From Armatimonadota bacterium (lineage in GTDB: Bacteria; Armatimonadota; Fimbriimonadia; Fimbriimonadales; ATM1), in NCBI GenBank assembly GCA_003577165.1, contig QEUM01000012.1:50349-114348 (forward strand): a stretch of 64,000 bases of DNA, given 5' to 3'. Positions within the stretch are counted from its first letter, which is position 1, and each line of letters opens with the position of its first letter. This document shows positions 26,569-34,693 of the stretch, one piece after another. Both the position numbers and the translations under genes were made by a program. Under the pieces are notes generated by a model. It saw nothing but the letters and a program-made list of their open reading frames with translations, was not told the DNA's origin and did no database searches.

Positions 26569-27165
26569 ATGAGTGGACATAGGAGGCTCGACTCGCTGGC
26601 CGCATTGACCGATGCGGAGCTCGTAGATCGTGCTCGGCAGGGCGAACAGGCCGCCTTCGAGAGCCTCTTTCATCGCCACCAGGATCGCGTGTACACCATT
26701 GCCTTAGGAATGCTTGGCAACCCGGAGGACTCCAAGGATGTGGTCCAAGAGACCTTCCTGAGGGCCTACCGGCGCCTGGCGTCCCTCAACGGCGAACAGG
26801 GAGTCCTCGCATACCTTTGCAAGACGGCGAGCAACGCCTCCATAGACCTGCTCCGCAAGCGCAAGGGAGCGAGAAGCGTTTCCATAGACGACTTCGACGA
26901 GAGCCTCCTCGCAGCCTGGCCGGGCCAAAGACCCGATCAAGCCGGAGACCAACTCGCCATGAGGAGGGCGCTCGAAACCGCCCTCGCGAGCCTCTCCGAG
27001 GAGCACCGCATCGTCGTCGTCATGCACCACATAGCAGGCCTTCCGGTGGACGAAATCGCCGCGGAATTGCGCCTGCCCGTCGGTACGGTAAAAAGCAGAC
27101 TCGGCCGGGGTCGCGAAGCCCTCAGGCGAAAACTGCCGATGTTCGGAGATAAAGAAGATGCCTGA
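26569..27165 (+). CDS. ECF-family RNA polymerase sigma factor
   Basis: 198 residues from ATG 26569. Region 2 (FESLFHRHQDRVYTIALGMLGNPEDSKDVVQETFLRAYRR, residues about 30-70) carries the D-VQETF core-binding motif, and region 4 (LSEEHRIVVVMHHIAGLPVDEIAAELRLPVGTVKSRLGRG, about 140-182) the HTH that reads the -35 element. It is overlapped by 8 nt with the next gene, a zinc-binding anti-sigma factor, the usual arrangement. No binding site for it can be picked out with confidence. Start alternatives are few and this ATG fits the family length. Confidence 0.93.
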   Translation: MSGHRRLDSLAALTDAELVDRARQGEQAAFESLFHRHQDRVYTIALGMLGNPEDSKDVVQETFLRAYRRLASLNGEQGVLAYLCKTASNASIDLLRKRKGARSVSIDDFDESLLAAWPGQRPDQAGDQLAMRRALETALASLSEEHRIVVVMHHIAGLPVDEIAAELRLPVGTVKSRLGRGREALRRKLPMFGDKEDA

Positions 27166-27610
27166 GACTTCGCTGCCTCAAGCGTGCATTCGGATCCGCG
27201 AAGCGGTCGCAGAACTGTCTCGCGGCGACTCGCTGGTCACCCCCCCCGAAGTCCTGCGAGCGCACTTGGAAGCATGCGAATCCTGCTCGCGCTTCTGGCT
27301 CGACATGAGGCAGATCTCCCTCTCGCTCGACGATTTCCTCATCACCGCCCCCTCCGAACTCTATCCAAACGTTCGCAGAAGCCTCCCGCGAAGATCGAAA
27401 ACGGCTGGCGTCCGCCTCGTTCTCGCCTTCGCGCTTCTCACTCTCGCAATGGCCCTCATGGCCTGGAGTTGGAAGACCTTCATCGCGCCCTCTACCGACA
27501 TGCCGCCGGTCACGCCGGGCGGCGCTCCGGGAGACTCGACCGACAAAGCCGACAAACTTGCGTCGAACACTCCCCCTGCCGGCACCTGCACGACGAAGCA
27601 AGCGGAATAG
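27158..27610 (+). CDS. membrane anti-sigma factor with zinc-finger motif
   Basis: 150 residues. The N-terminal ~80 residues form an anti-sigma domain with HLEACESC (H-x3-C-x2-C, residues about 37-44) as in zf-HC2/ZAS proteins, which hold the ECF sigma factor. One membrane segment follows (VRLVLAFALLTLAMALMAWSW, about 87-107), then a Pro/Ser/Thr-rich outer tail of about 40 residues. The 8-nt overlap with the sigma gene implies coupled production. The stimulus is unknown; regulated proteolysis of the outer tail is the common mechanism in such pairs. Confidence 0.85.
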   Translation: MPETSLPQACIRIREAVAELSRGDSLVTPPEVLRAHLEACESCSRFWLDMRQISLSLDDFLITAPSELYPNVRRSLPRRSKTAGVRLVLAFALLTLAMALMAWSWKTFIAPSTDMPPVTPGGAPGDSTDKADKLASNTPPAGTCTTKQAE

Positions 27611-27672
27611 ACTGCTGATCCCGACTCCGGCGTCGTCGGTTGCTGCGTGATCGCCCGCTCGCCACGCGCCCC

Positions 27673-27948
27673 CTATTGGGCAGAAACGTCCTGCGTTCTT
27701 TCTTCGATCACGCTCTCGCTTGCCAGGCTGCTCTCGCTCTCGATGCCACGAGCCTGCAGCGCTGCGCGAAGAGAACGAACCTCCCTCTCAAGAGCCTCGA
27801 CCTTCTCTGCCGTCGCCCCAGTCGCGTTCTTGTGAATCAACTCGGCCATCACCCTTTGGTGCCGAAGCAGCAGATAGAGGATAGGCGCCAACGCGAACAC
27901 CCCGAAGAACGTCATCGCGGCGATCAGTTCCGGCAAATCCGTCGGCAT
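27673..27948 (-). CDS. small membrane protein with coiled coil
   Basis: 91 residues from ATG 27948 (the frame is open to 27993). A single membrane segment (LPELIAAMTFFGVFALAPIL) is followed by a basic stretch and a coiled coil (KVEALEREVRSLRAALQARG), then a Ser/Glu-rich tail. The layout recalls PspB-like small membrane regulators, but sequence evidence for that is weak. It lies 14 nt after the 53-residue Cys-tail protein on the same strand and is convergent with the anti-sigma gene. Confidence 0.6.
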   Translation of the reverse strand: MPTDLPELIAAMTFFGVFALAPILYLLLRHQRVMAELIHKNATGATAEKVEALEREVRSLRAALQARGIESESSLASESVIEERTQDVSAQ

Positions 27949-27962
27949 ACTGGAAAAACGGA

Positions 27963-28124
27963 CTACCCTCGGCATGGGTTGCACAGAGGGCACTCGTCGC
28001 CATAGACGTACAGGTCGAAGTTTACATGCCCGTTGGGACGAGCGATTACTGTCACTGACTTTCCCACCTCCCTGCGAAGCAAGTGCAGTCGCGCCACCGG
28101 AGAGAATGATCGGTTCCCGTGCAT
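27963..28124 (-). CDS. 53-residue peptide with C-terminal CPLCNPC
   Basis: ATG 28124 has a near-perfect ribosome binding site (AAGGAGGT, 6-nt spacing), which supports real translation of this short frame. The product is basic at the N-terminus (MHGNRSFSPVARLHLLRRE), has a middle beta-like stretch (SVTVIARPNGHVNFDLYVYG) and ends DECPLCNPCRG with three cysteines. The C-terminal Cys cluster could bind metal, undergo redox chemistry or be a modified-peptide core; nothing in the neighbours shows which. It sits between the low-G+C AlbA region and the small membrane protein. Confidence 0.6.
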   Translation of the reverse strand: MHGNRSFSPVARLHLLRREVGKSVTVIARPNGHVNFDLYVYGDECPLCNPCRG

Positions 28125-28173
28125 GGTCGAACCTCCTTCTGCATCCACGCCAGATCGGCTGCGATGCAGTGGT

Positions 28174-29001
28174 CTACCCTGACGGAGGGGAGCCGGAATC
28201 GACATCGTGGATTGCCCTCCACGGAACGTCACCGTGCTTGCTCGCATCTTCTCCGATCCGGAGCTGGTACAAGTCGCTAATTATCTGGCGGATGACGTCA
28301 TCCCTGATGTCGTCTGATTGGAAGTGAGCAAGGAAGTGTTTCGCGGCCGAGAGAGCCGATTCATACGGTCTGGATGAAATCTCATCGAATCTCAGGTCTT
28401 TGACAATCCTGACTACGTCGTCCCTGTTCACGCGATGAGGCCCGATGTAGCGAAGAATGCTGTCCGAGCCTATGGCACAGTTGCCCGCATTGACAAGAGA
28501 TACAGCAACCTTCATTCCTTCCTTGAGGTCAGCTTCCTTTGCGAGTCTTGCTGCAAACTCGAAGTACTCTGCAATGTGCCATATCTGGTTCTCCAAATCG
28601 AGGACTAGCGGCAGATCTTGGTTCAGGGAGAACGGTTCTGCAGCGTGAAACGTCGAGAACCGCAACTTTGACTGCCACCGTTGTGCCAGTTCCCGAATTC
28701 TGAACTTTCCGACGAATTGACACGAAGTGCAGAGTTTCCATGCTTCCGCGATTTCATCAAACCGTGTCATTGACCAGAGACAATTCTCGCGGACATTCGA
28801 GTTCCTGCCCTCTTCTGCCAGGTGTGGGAAGTCCCACCCCCGCAGATACACCTTGGTCCGTTCTACTGTTCGCCTGAGGTTTGCGGCGCCAAGTATCCGT
28901 TCTTGGCTGTAACTGAGGGGCCGTATGCGAACGTTCCAATGGCAGCTCCTGGAGATCTCACTGATCGCGGCCTCGAGACTCTCGAACCCTTCGCTGTCCA
29001 C
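28174..29001 (-). CDS. uncharacterised protein following the AlbA_2 gene
   Basis: 275 residues from GTG 29001, which overlaps the AlbA_2 stop (TAGTG). An aromatic core KVYLRGWDFPHLA ... WSMTRFDEIAEAWKLCTSCQFVGKF (residues about 50-105) looks like the part that, as I remember, follows AlbA_2 domains in longer single-chain proteins; I cannot verify this here. The remainder is helical. Codon use is A+T-richer than the surroundings (29 of 60 G+C at 28501-28560). It probably works with the upstream gene and both arrived by transfer. Confidence 0.6.
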   Translation of the reverse strand: MDSEGFESLEAAISEISRSCHWNVRIRPLSYSQERILGAANLRRTVERTKVYLRGWDFPHLAEEGRNSNVRENCLWSMTRFDEIAEAWKLCTSCQFVGKFRIRELAQRWQSKLRFSTFHAAEPFSLNQDLPLVLDLENQIWHIAEYFEFAARLAKEADLKEGMKVAVSLVNAGNCAIGSDSILRYIGPHRVNRDDVVRIVKDLRFDEISSRPYESALSAAKHFLAHFQSDDIRDDVIRQIISDLYQLRIGEDASKHGDVPWRAIHDVDSGSPPSG

Positions 29002-29695
29002 TACCTGAACTCCTCTATTTCGGCGTCAAACATTTCAGCATCCGCCCGAAGTTGAACTGCGTCGCGGTCTTCGGTGCTTACTAGCAGCCCCGCGGATTTT
29101 GCCTCAGATAGAGCGCGCACCCTTTCTTCTGCGTAGAACCTCGTGATAATCTCCTCCCAGTCGGTGGCGGTTGCTGGCGCCGACTCGGCGGCACCTGTCC
29201 GGTAGTAGATCACGCCCGCTCGACTACCTCCGTTGCTCTCGGCGCCTCTGGCTGCCACGCAAATAACAGGGCGGCGACTACTGGGCCGAACGGTCATGAG
29301 AAGAAATGTCCGACCCTCGAATTCTATCTGATGTAAGTCTATGTCCGGACGCGGGCTCCCCGAGTCGATTATTTTTCGCTTGAGATCATCAAGACTGATC
29401 TTCCCTAAGAGTTCATCCGAGATTCCTTCTAACTTAAAGCTTCCGCTTTCAGTCTGCTCAACACCCACAACGAGATATCCACCATCCCTCGTATTTGACA
29501 TGGCGCAAGCGGCTACGCAGAGCTTGTGCTCAGATGTCTCGAGAACGCCGGCAGCTTTGTATTCAACTTGCTGAGTTTCCTTTAGCTGTTGAACAATCGC
29601 GGGCCAGATATCAGGACGTGGAGTCGCGAACTCGTCTATAGGCCACCCCCGTGGAGAGCGCGCAATTGCTGGTTCAACGTCACCGCCTCCGCCAT
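29001..29695 (-). pseudogene. AlbA_2 (Schlafen-type) domain protein, start region probably frameshifted
   Basis: The intact part encodes an AlbA_2/Schlafen-like domain: QVEYKAAG, then CAMSNTRDGGYLVVGVEQTE and GISDELLG, PDIDLHQIEFEGRTFLLMTVRPSSRRPV, ending in a coiled helical tail. In this frame the sequence is open from 29717, but no ATG, GTG or TTG occurs before ATG 29501, which would cut off the first strand of the fold. ATG 29695 in another frame (MAEAVTLNQQLRAL) would join correctly if one G were added to the G5 run (29646-29650 on the plus strand). So either a 1-nt deletion has damaged the gene or an unusual start is used. AlbA_2 proteins occur in defence and regulatory loci. Low G+C. 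Confidence 0.55.
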
Positions 29696-29834
29696 TCGAG
29701 TTGGGTTCGACCGCTGCTTAGATGTGGAGTGTCATCGCGTAGTGGCATCGTCAATCGCTCCGTGCCGACTCTGGGTGAGTCCGTAAGGAGCAACTGGCTG
29801 AGCATTTCCTGACCGCCTAGCGGAGCTCTCCTGC
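29696..29834. other. intergenic stretch, nothing recognised
   Basis: 139 bp between the end of rpmB and the damaged AlbA_2 start. Short open frames exist but none has a ribosome binding site or recognisable product; no tRNA-like cloverleaf is seen. Confidence 0.5.
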
Positions 29835-30101
29835 TTACGTATACGTAGGCTTCTTCAGCCAAGCCGCAGGCACGGGCTTCAGCCCAGCCATCACGGCCGC
29901 AAACTCAGGGCTCTTCAAAACCTTCGCGCTCACGACGAGCCGCACCCTGCCGTGCGGTGTCTGAACCGTCGCAACCTGCAAATTCGGCTGCTGCACGCGG
30001 TTCTTCCGGGGCGCGCGGAACTTCCACTGCCCGGAGTGACGGTGCCGGATGTGCCGGGCCTTCAAGCCCTTCTTGCCCGATACTTGACAAATCTTAGCCA
30101 T
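29835..30101 (-). CDS. rpmB: 50S ribosomal protein L28 (bL28)
   Basis: 88 residues from ATG 30101, with AGGAGA about 9 nt upstream. Typical bL28 start MAKICQVSGKKG and the RHSGQWKFRAPRKNRVQQPNLQ core followed by RVRLVVSAKVLKSPE. It is a component of the large subunit. The Cys at position 5 is single, so the zinc-binding type with CxxC is not evident. It is divergent from mutL; a GC-rich hairpin lies in its leader. Confidence 0.93.
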   Translation of the reverse strand: MAKICQVSGKKGLKARHIRHRHSGQWKFRAPRKNRVQQPNLQVATVQTPHGRVRLVVSAKVLKSPEFAAVMAGLKPVPAAWLKKPTYT

Positions 30102-30121
30102 CCCGAAGGTTCTCCTGGAAG

Positions 30122-30145
30122 CTGAGGGGCCGACGGCCCGCTCAG
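30122..30145 (-). other. hairpin in the rpmB leader
   Basis: CTGAG-GGGCC-GAC-GGCCC-CTCAG forms a 10-bp stem with one bulged base, 20 nt before the rpmB start. It could be part of a leader control element; nothing more specific is seen. Confidence 0.4.
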
Positions 30146-30222
30146 AGGACCGCGAGAGTACCCCAACCCCGCCCCTCGGAGCAACCCAAAAACGCCCGCT
30201 CGGGGCGCCGTCCCCCGTCCGG

Positions 30223-30228
30223 TAACAT
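30223..30228 (+). promoter_or_regulatory. -10 box TAACAT of mutL, leaderless type
   Basis: TAACAT, then exactly 6 nt (CCCGAC) to GTG 30235, with no Shine-Dalgarno. The same spacing occurs at thpR. Confidence 0.5.
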
Positions 30229-30234
30229 CCCGAC

Positions 30235-31974
30235 GTGCCCGCAAGCGTCGCCCTTCTGGATGCCCAAACCGTCAACCAGATCGCGGCGGGCGAGGTCGTC
30301 GAAAGGCCGTCCAGCGTCGTCAAGGAACTCATCGAGAACGCCCTCGACGCGGCCGCGACGCGAATCGAAATCACCGTCGAGTCCGGGGGCAGGGAACGCA
30401 TCCGAGTGGCGGACGACGGCCACGGCATGAGCCCCGACGACGCCATCCTCGCTCTCGAACGGCATGCCACCAGCAAGATACGCTCCGCTGACGACCTCCT
30501 CCAAGTCACCTCACTCGGCTTTCGGGGAGAAGCCCTCCCCAGCATCGCCTCCGTCAGCCGCCTCACCCTGATCACCGGCCAGGGCGAAGCCGGAAGAACC
30601 GTCATCGTCACGCGCTTCGGAAGCAAGGAGGACCCGCGCTCCGTCGCAGGAGACCGAGGCACCGAAGTCATCGTCGAAGACCTCTTCGAAAACACCCCCG
30701 CAAGGCTCAAGTTTCTCAAGGGCGACGCGACCGAAAGCAGCAGCATCGCCGAAACCGTCGCCAAATACGCGATCGCGCATCCGAGCGTCGCCTTCGTGCT
30801 CCGCTTCGGACAATCCGAATCCATCCGCACGACCGGAACCGGCGATCTCATCGAAGCGATCGGCGGCGTTTGGGGAAGCGAACTCGCGCGCAACCTCATC
30901 CCAATCGAATCGAACTCCTCCGGCATTGAAGTGAGAGGTTTCGTGTCCCCCCCCCACATCACGAAGCCGAACCGCGCCTTCCAACAGTTCATAGTCAACG
31001 GACGGCCCGTTCGCTCGCGCACTCTCTACGCCTCGATCGACGCTGCGTTTCGCAGCCTCACCCCCGAACGCCGCTATCCCGTCGTCGTGCTCCAACTCAA
31101 TCTGGACCCCGCGGACGTGGACATCAACGTGAGCCCCACGAAGAGCGAAATCAAATTCAGAAGGGAAGGCGCGGCGTTCGAAGCGATCCGCCTCGCGGTG
31201 AAAAGCAGCCTCATGGAGAACGGCATCATGCCCTCCGTGGCCGCGGCGTTCGTCCCGACCACGGCGGCCGTCGGCGGTTCAACGGTGTCCTCGCCCGCCC
31301 TCCTCGAACCCATCGCGCAAACGGTGCGCGACCTCTTTGACGAGCGCGCGCCGATGGATCCGGTGCAGGCCGTCAAATACCCTTTCCTTGATCTCCTCGA
31401 CGGACTTCAAATCCTCGGCCAAGTCTTAGACACCTTCATCGTTGCCTCTACCGATCGAGGACTTGTGATCATAGATCAGCACGTCGCGCACGAGAGAATT
31501 CTCTACGAATACCTTTGCGGCCTGAAGGAAGGCGCGCCCATCGAGCGGCAAGGACTTCTCGAGCCGCAAGTCATCTCGTTCGACCGACCTGGCGCGATCG
31601 CCCTCGCGGAACACCTCGAAGACCTGCGCGCGATCGGCTTCGAACTCGAGAAGTTCGGCGTCACCGACTTCGCAGTTCGCGCTATCCCAGGCGCGCTCTC
31701 CGACAAAGGCGCAATTCCGATTCTCAAAGACATCGCAGAAGAACTCGTCGCGACGGGCGGCAAATCGGGACTGCAGGACGCGCGCCACAGGATCTGGATT
31801 ACCGCCGCTTGCCGCATGGCCGTGAAGGCCGGAGACGTTCTGGCTGACCGCGAGATGGAGCAACTCGTCCGAGAACTCGCGGAGACCGAAAACCCCTACC
31901 TCTGTCCGCACGGCAGGCCGATCACCCTCACCTTCACTTACGACGAACTGCTTCGCCGATTCAAGCGCACATGA
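30235..31974 (+). CDS. mutL: DNA mismatch repair endonuclease MutL
   Basis: 579 residues from GTG 30235. N-terminal GHKL ATPase: NQIAAGEVVERPSSVVKELIENALDA (residues about 14-39), DDGHGM, TSLGFRGEALPSIASVS (about 92-108), GTEV; then the transducer domain with FIVNGRPVRS and NVSPTKSEIKF. The C-terminal domain has DQHVAHERILYE (about 415-426), matching the DQHA-x2-E-x4-E endonuclease metal motif, plus ACRMAVKAG and CPHGRP, so it should be the nicking type found where MutH is absent. No mutS is in the window. A run of nine C (30947-30955) lies inside the coding frame. ruvC follows with an ATGA overlap. Confidence 0.97.
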   Translation: MPASVALLDAQTVNQIAAGEVVERPSSVVKELIENALDAAATRIEITVESGGRERIRVADDGHGMSPDDAILALERHATSKIRSADDLLQVTSLGFRGEALPSIASVSRLTLITGQGEAGRTVIVTRFGSKEDPRSVAGDRGTEVIVEDLFENTPARLKFLKGDATESSSIAETVAKYAIAHPSVAFVLRFGQSESIRTTGTGDLIEAIGGVWGSELARNLIPIESNSSGIEVRGFVSPPHITKPNRAFQQFIVNGRPVRSRTLYASIDAAFRSLTPERRYPVVVLQLNLDPADVDINVSPTKSEIKFRREGAAFEAIRLAVKSSLMENGIMPSVAAAFVPTTAAVGGSTVSSPALLEPIAQTVRDLFDERAPMDPVQAVKYPFLDLLDGLQILGQVLDTFIVASTDRGLVIIDQHVAHERILYEYLCGLKEGAPIERQGLLEPQVISFDRPGAIALAEHLEDLRAIGFELEKFGVTDFAVRAIPGALSDKGAIPILKDIAEELVATGGKSGLQDARHRIWITAACRMAVKAGDVLADREMEQLVRELAETENPYLCPHGRPITLTFTYDELLRRFKRT

Positions 31975-32453
31975 AGATCTTGGGCGTGGACCCCGGCTAT
32001 GGGCGCGTCGGATTCGGCGTCGTGGATCGTCGAGGCGGAGTGCTGGTTCCGCTGCGCCACGGCGTCATCGAAACGTCGGCGAAACTCGACCTTCCGGCCC
32101 GCCTCAAGCAGGTGCACGATTCCGTGGCCGCTTTGATCGAATCTGACGAACCGGACTGCCTCGCAACGGAGAGGCTGCTCTTCGCCGCGAACCGCACCAC
32201 GGGCATCGGCGTCGCTTCGGCTCTCGGCGTCGTTCTCCTTGCCGCCGCGGAACGAAGCGTCCCCTGGACCGAGTACACGCCGCCTCAGGTGAAACTCGCC
32301 GTGACCGGCTCCGGCCGAGCCGCGAAGAGCCAGGTCCAATTCATGGTCACGCGCCTACTTCGCCTTCAAGAATGCCCGAAGCCCGACGACGTCGCGGACG
32401 CCCTCGCGGTCGCCATATGCCACGCTTTGAGGGCCGGGATTCCCACACCATAG
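31971..32453 (+). CDS. ruvC: Holliday junction resolvase RuvC
   Basis: 160 residues. Cuts Holliday junctions as a dimer. Acidic residues are in place: GVDPGYGRVGFG (Asp7), ATERLLFA (Glu), and PDDVADALAVAICH (two Asp). ATG 31971 overlaps the mutL stop, so translation is coupled. ruvA and ruvB are not adjacent, which is less usual than a ruvCAB cluster. Confidence 0.96.
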   Translation: MKILGVDPGYGRVGFGVVDRRGGVLVPLRHGVIETSAKLDLPARLKQVHDSVAALIESDEPDCLATERLLFAANRTTGIGVASALGVVLLAAAERSVPWTEYTPPQVKLAVTGSGRAAKSQVQFMVTRLLRLQECPKPDDVADALAVAICHALRAGIPTP

Positions 32454-32489
32454 AGGCTGGTATCCTACCGGCGCCATCGGGAGGGAGCC

Positions 32490-34688
32490 TTGTCTTACGA
32501 TTCATGGAAGAACGCTGAAAAAGTCGCGGTCTTAGGAGCGGGCACCATGGGCGGGGGAATCGCCGCGCACCTCGCCAACCTCGGCTTCAAAGTCCTGCTT
32601 TTCGACATCAGCGACGACGCCGCCAAAGCCGGACTCGAGCGAACGAAAGAAGCCAAACCGCCGCACTTCTACGACGCCGATTCGATTTCGCGAATCGAAA
32701 CCGCGTCCATCGAAAGCGACCTCCAATCCGTCGCGCAGTGCGACTGGATCTGCGAGGCCGTTTCGGAAAACCTCGACATCAAACGCAGCCTGTTCGAGCG
32801 GCTGGAGAACATCGTCCGCGACGACGCGATGGTCACGACGAACACCAGCGGCCTGCAGATTGCTCTTCTCATGGACGGTCGAAGCGAGTCGTTCCGTAAG
32901 CGATTCATGGGCGTTCACTTCTTCAACCCCCCCCGATACCTCAAGTTGATCGAGTTGATACCCACAGCCTCGACGAGCGCCGATGCGATCCGAAGCATGA
33001 CCGAGTTCCTGGAGAACCGAGTCGGAAGGCGAGTCGTACAAGCCCTCGACACTCCCGGCTTCATAGCCAACCGATACGGCATGTGGTGCCTATACCAGGC
33101 GATCCACACTGCGGAGAAACTCCAACTCACGGTGGAAGCCGTAGACCAGATCACGGGCCCTTTCCTCGGAAGGCCTCGAACCGGCACCTTCCGCCTCGCC
33201 GACTTAATCGGTTTCGACATCATGGAGGACATCGCGAAAAACCTGATGACGCGATGCGAGAACGATCCCTACCTCCCCATCCTTCAAGCGCCCGCATCAC
33301 TTGCAAAGTTGATTGAAGAGGGCCGACTCGGCAACAAGACGGGCGGCGGATACTACCGAAGGGAGGGAAGTCAGTTTCTGGTCGCAAACCTTTCGTCGCT
33401 CTCTTATGGACAGCCATCGGAAGACGAGATGCCGGCGATCGCAGAACTCGGCTCGATGAAACTCGGCGAGCGCATCTCCGCTCTCCTTGAGCGTCGCGAC
33501 GAAGTGGGCGAGTTCGTGAGATGCCACATCCCCCCGATCCTCGAATACGCAATCAAACTCGGCCCGGAGATCAGCCACACGGCGCGCGACTTCGACCGCG
33601 TGATGAAGTGGGGGTGGGGATGGCAGATGGGGCCGTTCGAACTTCTGGACGCCATTGATCGCTCCGCTCTGTCAAAGCAGTTCAGCCCCACCGCCCCCCC
33701 GCCCATCGATCGCTACTACCTCGACGGAAAGTCCTATGACTTCGACAAAGGGGCGCACGCCGCGCAGCAGGACAACCCCAGATTCGCCGAAGTCGCCTCC
33801 CTTCCCGTTAGCCATGAAGGACAGGGCTTCAAGGTGCGTGAGGACGGCTTAGGTGGCGTGGTCGTCGAAATCACCACAAAGATGGGCGTGCTCAATCCCG
33901 ACACGGTCCGCGCGCTCGATGACTTCGTCCAAAGAAATCTCGAAAAGCCGATCACGATCGCCAACGCCGGCCGCGCATTCTCCGCTGGATTCGACCTCAC
34001 CTTTTTCATATCCGCCGCCGAGGCCGGCAACTTCAAGGAAGTCGAGTCCGCCCTCGAAGAACTGCAGCGACTCGGAGCCAATCTCCGCCGAGCCCTCTCG
34101 TCGGCAGCCGTCAACGGCATCGGCCTCGGGGGGGGACTCGAAGTGGCGATGCACTGCCGCACTCTCGTCGCGGATCCGGAAGCGCTCATCGGCCTGCCGG
34201 AGGCTCTCGTCGGCGTCCTCCCCGCCGGGGGCGGCACCGCGATCCTGCGAATGAGATCGCAGGGAGACGCAAAGGCCATGGTCTCTGCCTGCATGACGAT
34301 CGCAAAAGGCGACAAAGTGCCGGCAACCGCCGCCAAGCAGAGGCTCTTCCTTCGCCAGAAGGACGTGCTCGCATCGAATCCGGATCAACTCCTGTACGCC
34401 GCGATTCACGCGGACCGCGCGGAACTCCCCCCCCTCGACTGGACGCCGGCGCCGCCTCCGCTCGCGGGCATGATAGACCAGCAGATACAAGAACGAAAAG
34501 CCAAGGGTGAATTCGGCGAGTACGGGGTCGTCATCGCGGAAGCCGTCAAACACATCTTCACAAAGCCTGCGAACTACCAAGAGGCTCTCGCTCTCGAGCG
34601 CGAGGAGTTCCTCAAACTGCTCGGTCGCCCCATGACCATCGCAAGAATGAAGCACATGGTGGAAACAGGCAAGCCCCTGCTGAACTGA
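32490..34688 (+). CDS. fused 3-hydroxyacyl-CoA dehydrogenase / enoyl-CoA hydratase (FadN-type order)
   Basis: 732 residues from TTG 32490 (GGGAGGG just upstream). The dehydrogenase part comes first: NAD-binding VAVLGAGTMGGGIAAHLA (residues about 12-29), CEAVSE, TNTSGL, FMGVHFFNPPRYLKLIELIP and DTPGFIANR, then the C-terminal 3HCDH domains. Residues about 450-700 form a crotonase domain with NAGRAFSAGFDL and NGIGLGGGLEVAMHC oxyanion-hole blocks. FadB has the reverse order; this arrangement is that of Bacillus FadN. It oxidises fatty acyl-CoA intermediates. etfBA directly downstream would accept the electrons from the acyl-CoA dehydrogenase step; no fadA thiolase is nearby. Confidence 0.93.
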   Translation: MSYDSWKNAEKVAVLGAGTMGGGIAAHLANLGFKVLLFDISDDAAKAGLERTKEAKPPHFYDADSISRIETASIESDLQSVAQCDWICEAVSENLDIKRSLFERLENIVRDDAMVTTNTSGLQIALLMDGRSESFRKRFMGVHFFNPPRYLKLIELIPTASTSADAIRSMTEFLENRVGRRVVQALDTPGFIANRYGMWCLYQAIHTAEKLQLTVEAVDQITGPFLGRPRTGTFRLADLIGFDIMEDIAKNLMTRCENDPYLPILQAPASLAKLIEEGRLGNKTGGGYYRREGSQFLVANLSSLSYGQPSEDEMPAIAELGSMKLGERISALLERRDEVGEFVRCHIPPILEYAIKLGPEISHTARDFDRVMKWGWGWQMGPFELLDAIDRSALSKQFSPTAPPPIDRYYLDGKSYDFDKGAHAAQQDNPRFAEVASLPVSHEGQGFKVREDGLGGVVVEITTKMGVLNPDTVRALDDFVQRNLEKPITIANAGRAFSAGFDLTFFISAAEAGNFKEVESALEELQRLGANLRRALSSAAVNGIGLGGGLEVAMHCRTLVADPEALIGLPEALVGVLPAGGGTAILRMRSQGDAKAMVSACMTIAKGDKVPATAAKQRLFLRQKDVLASNPDQLLYAAIHADRAELPPLDWTPAPPPLAGMIDQQIQERKAKGEFGEYGVVIAEAVKHIFTKPANYQEALALEREEFLKLLGRPMTIARMKHMVETGKPLLN

Positions 34689-34693
34689 CCCGT

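Noticed and set aside
29835..31022. 395-codon minus-strand frame that ends in L28
   Set aside because: Only the last 88 codons are L28 with its own start and ribosome binding site; the rest is antisense to mutL.
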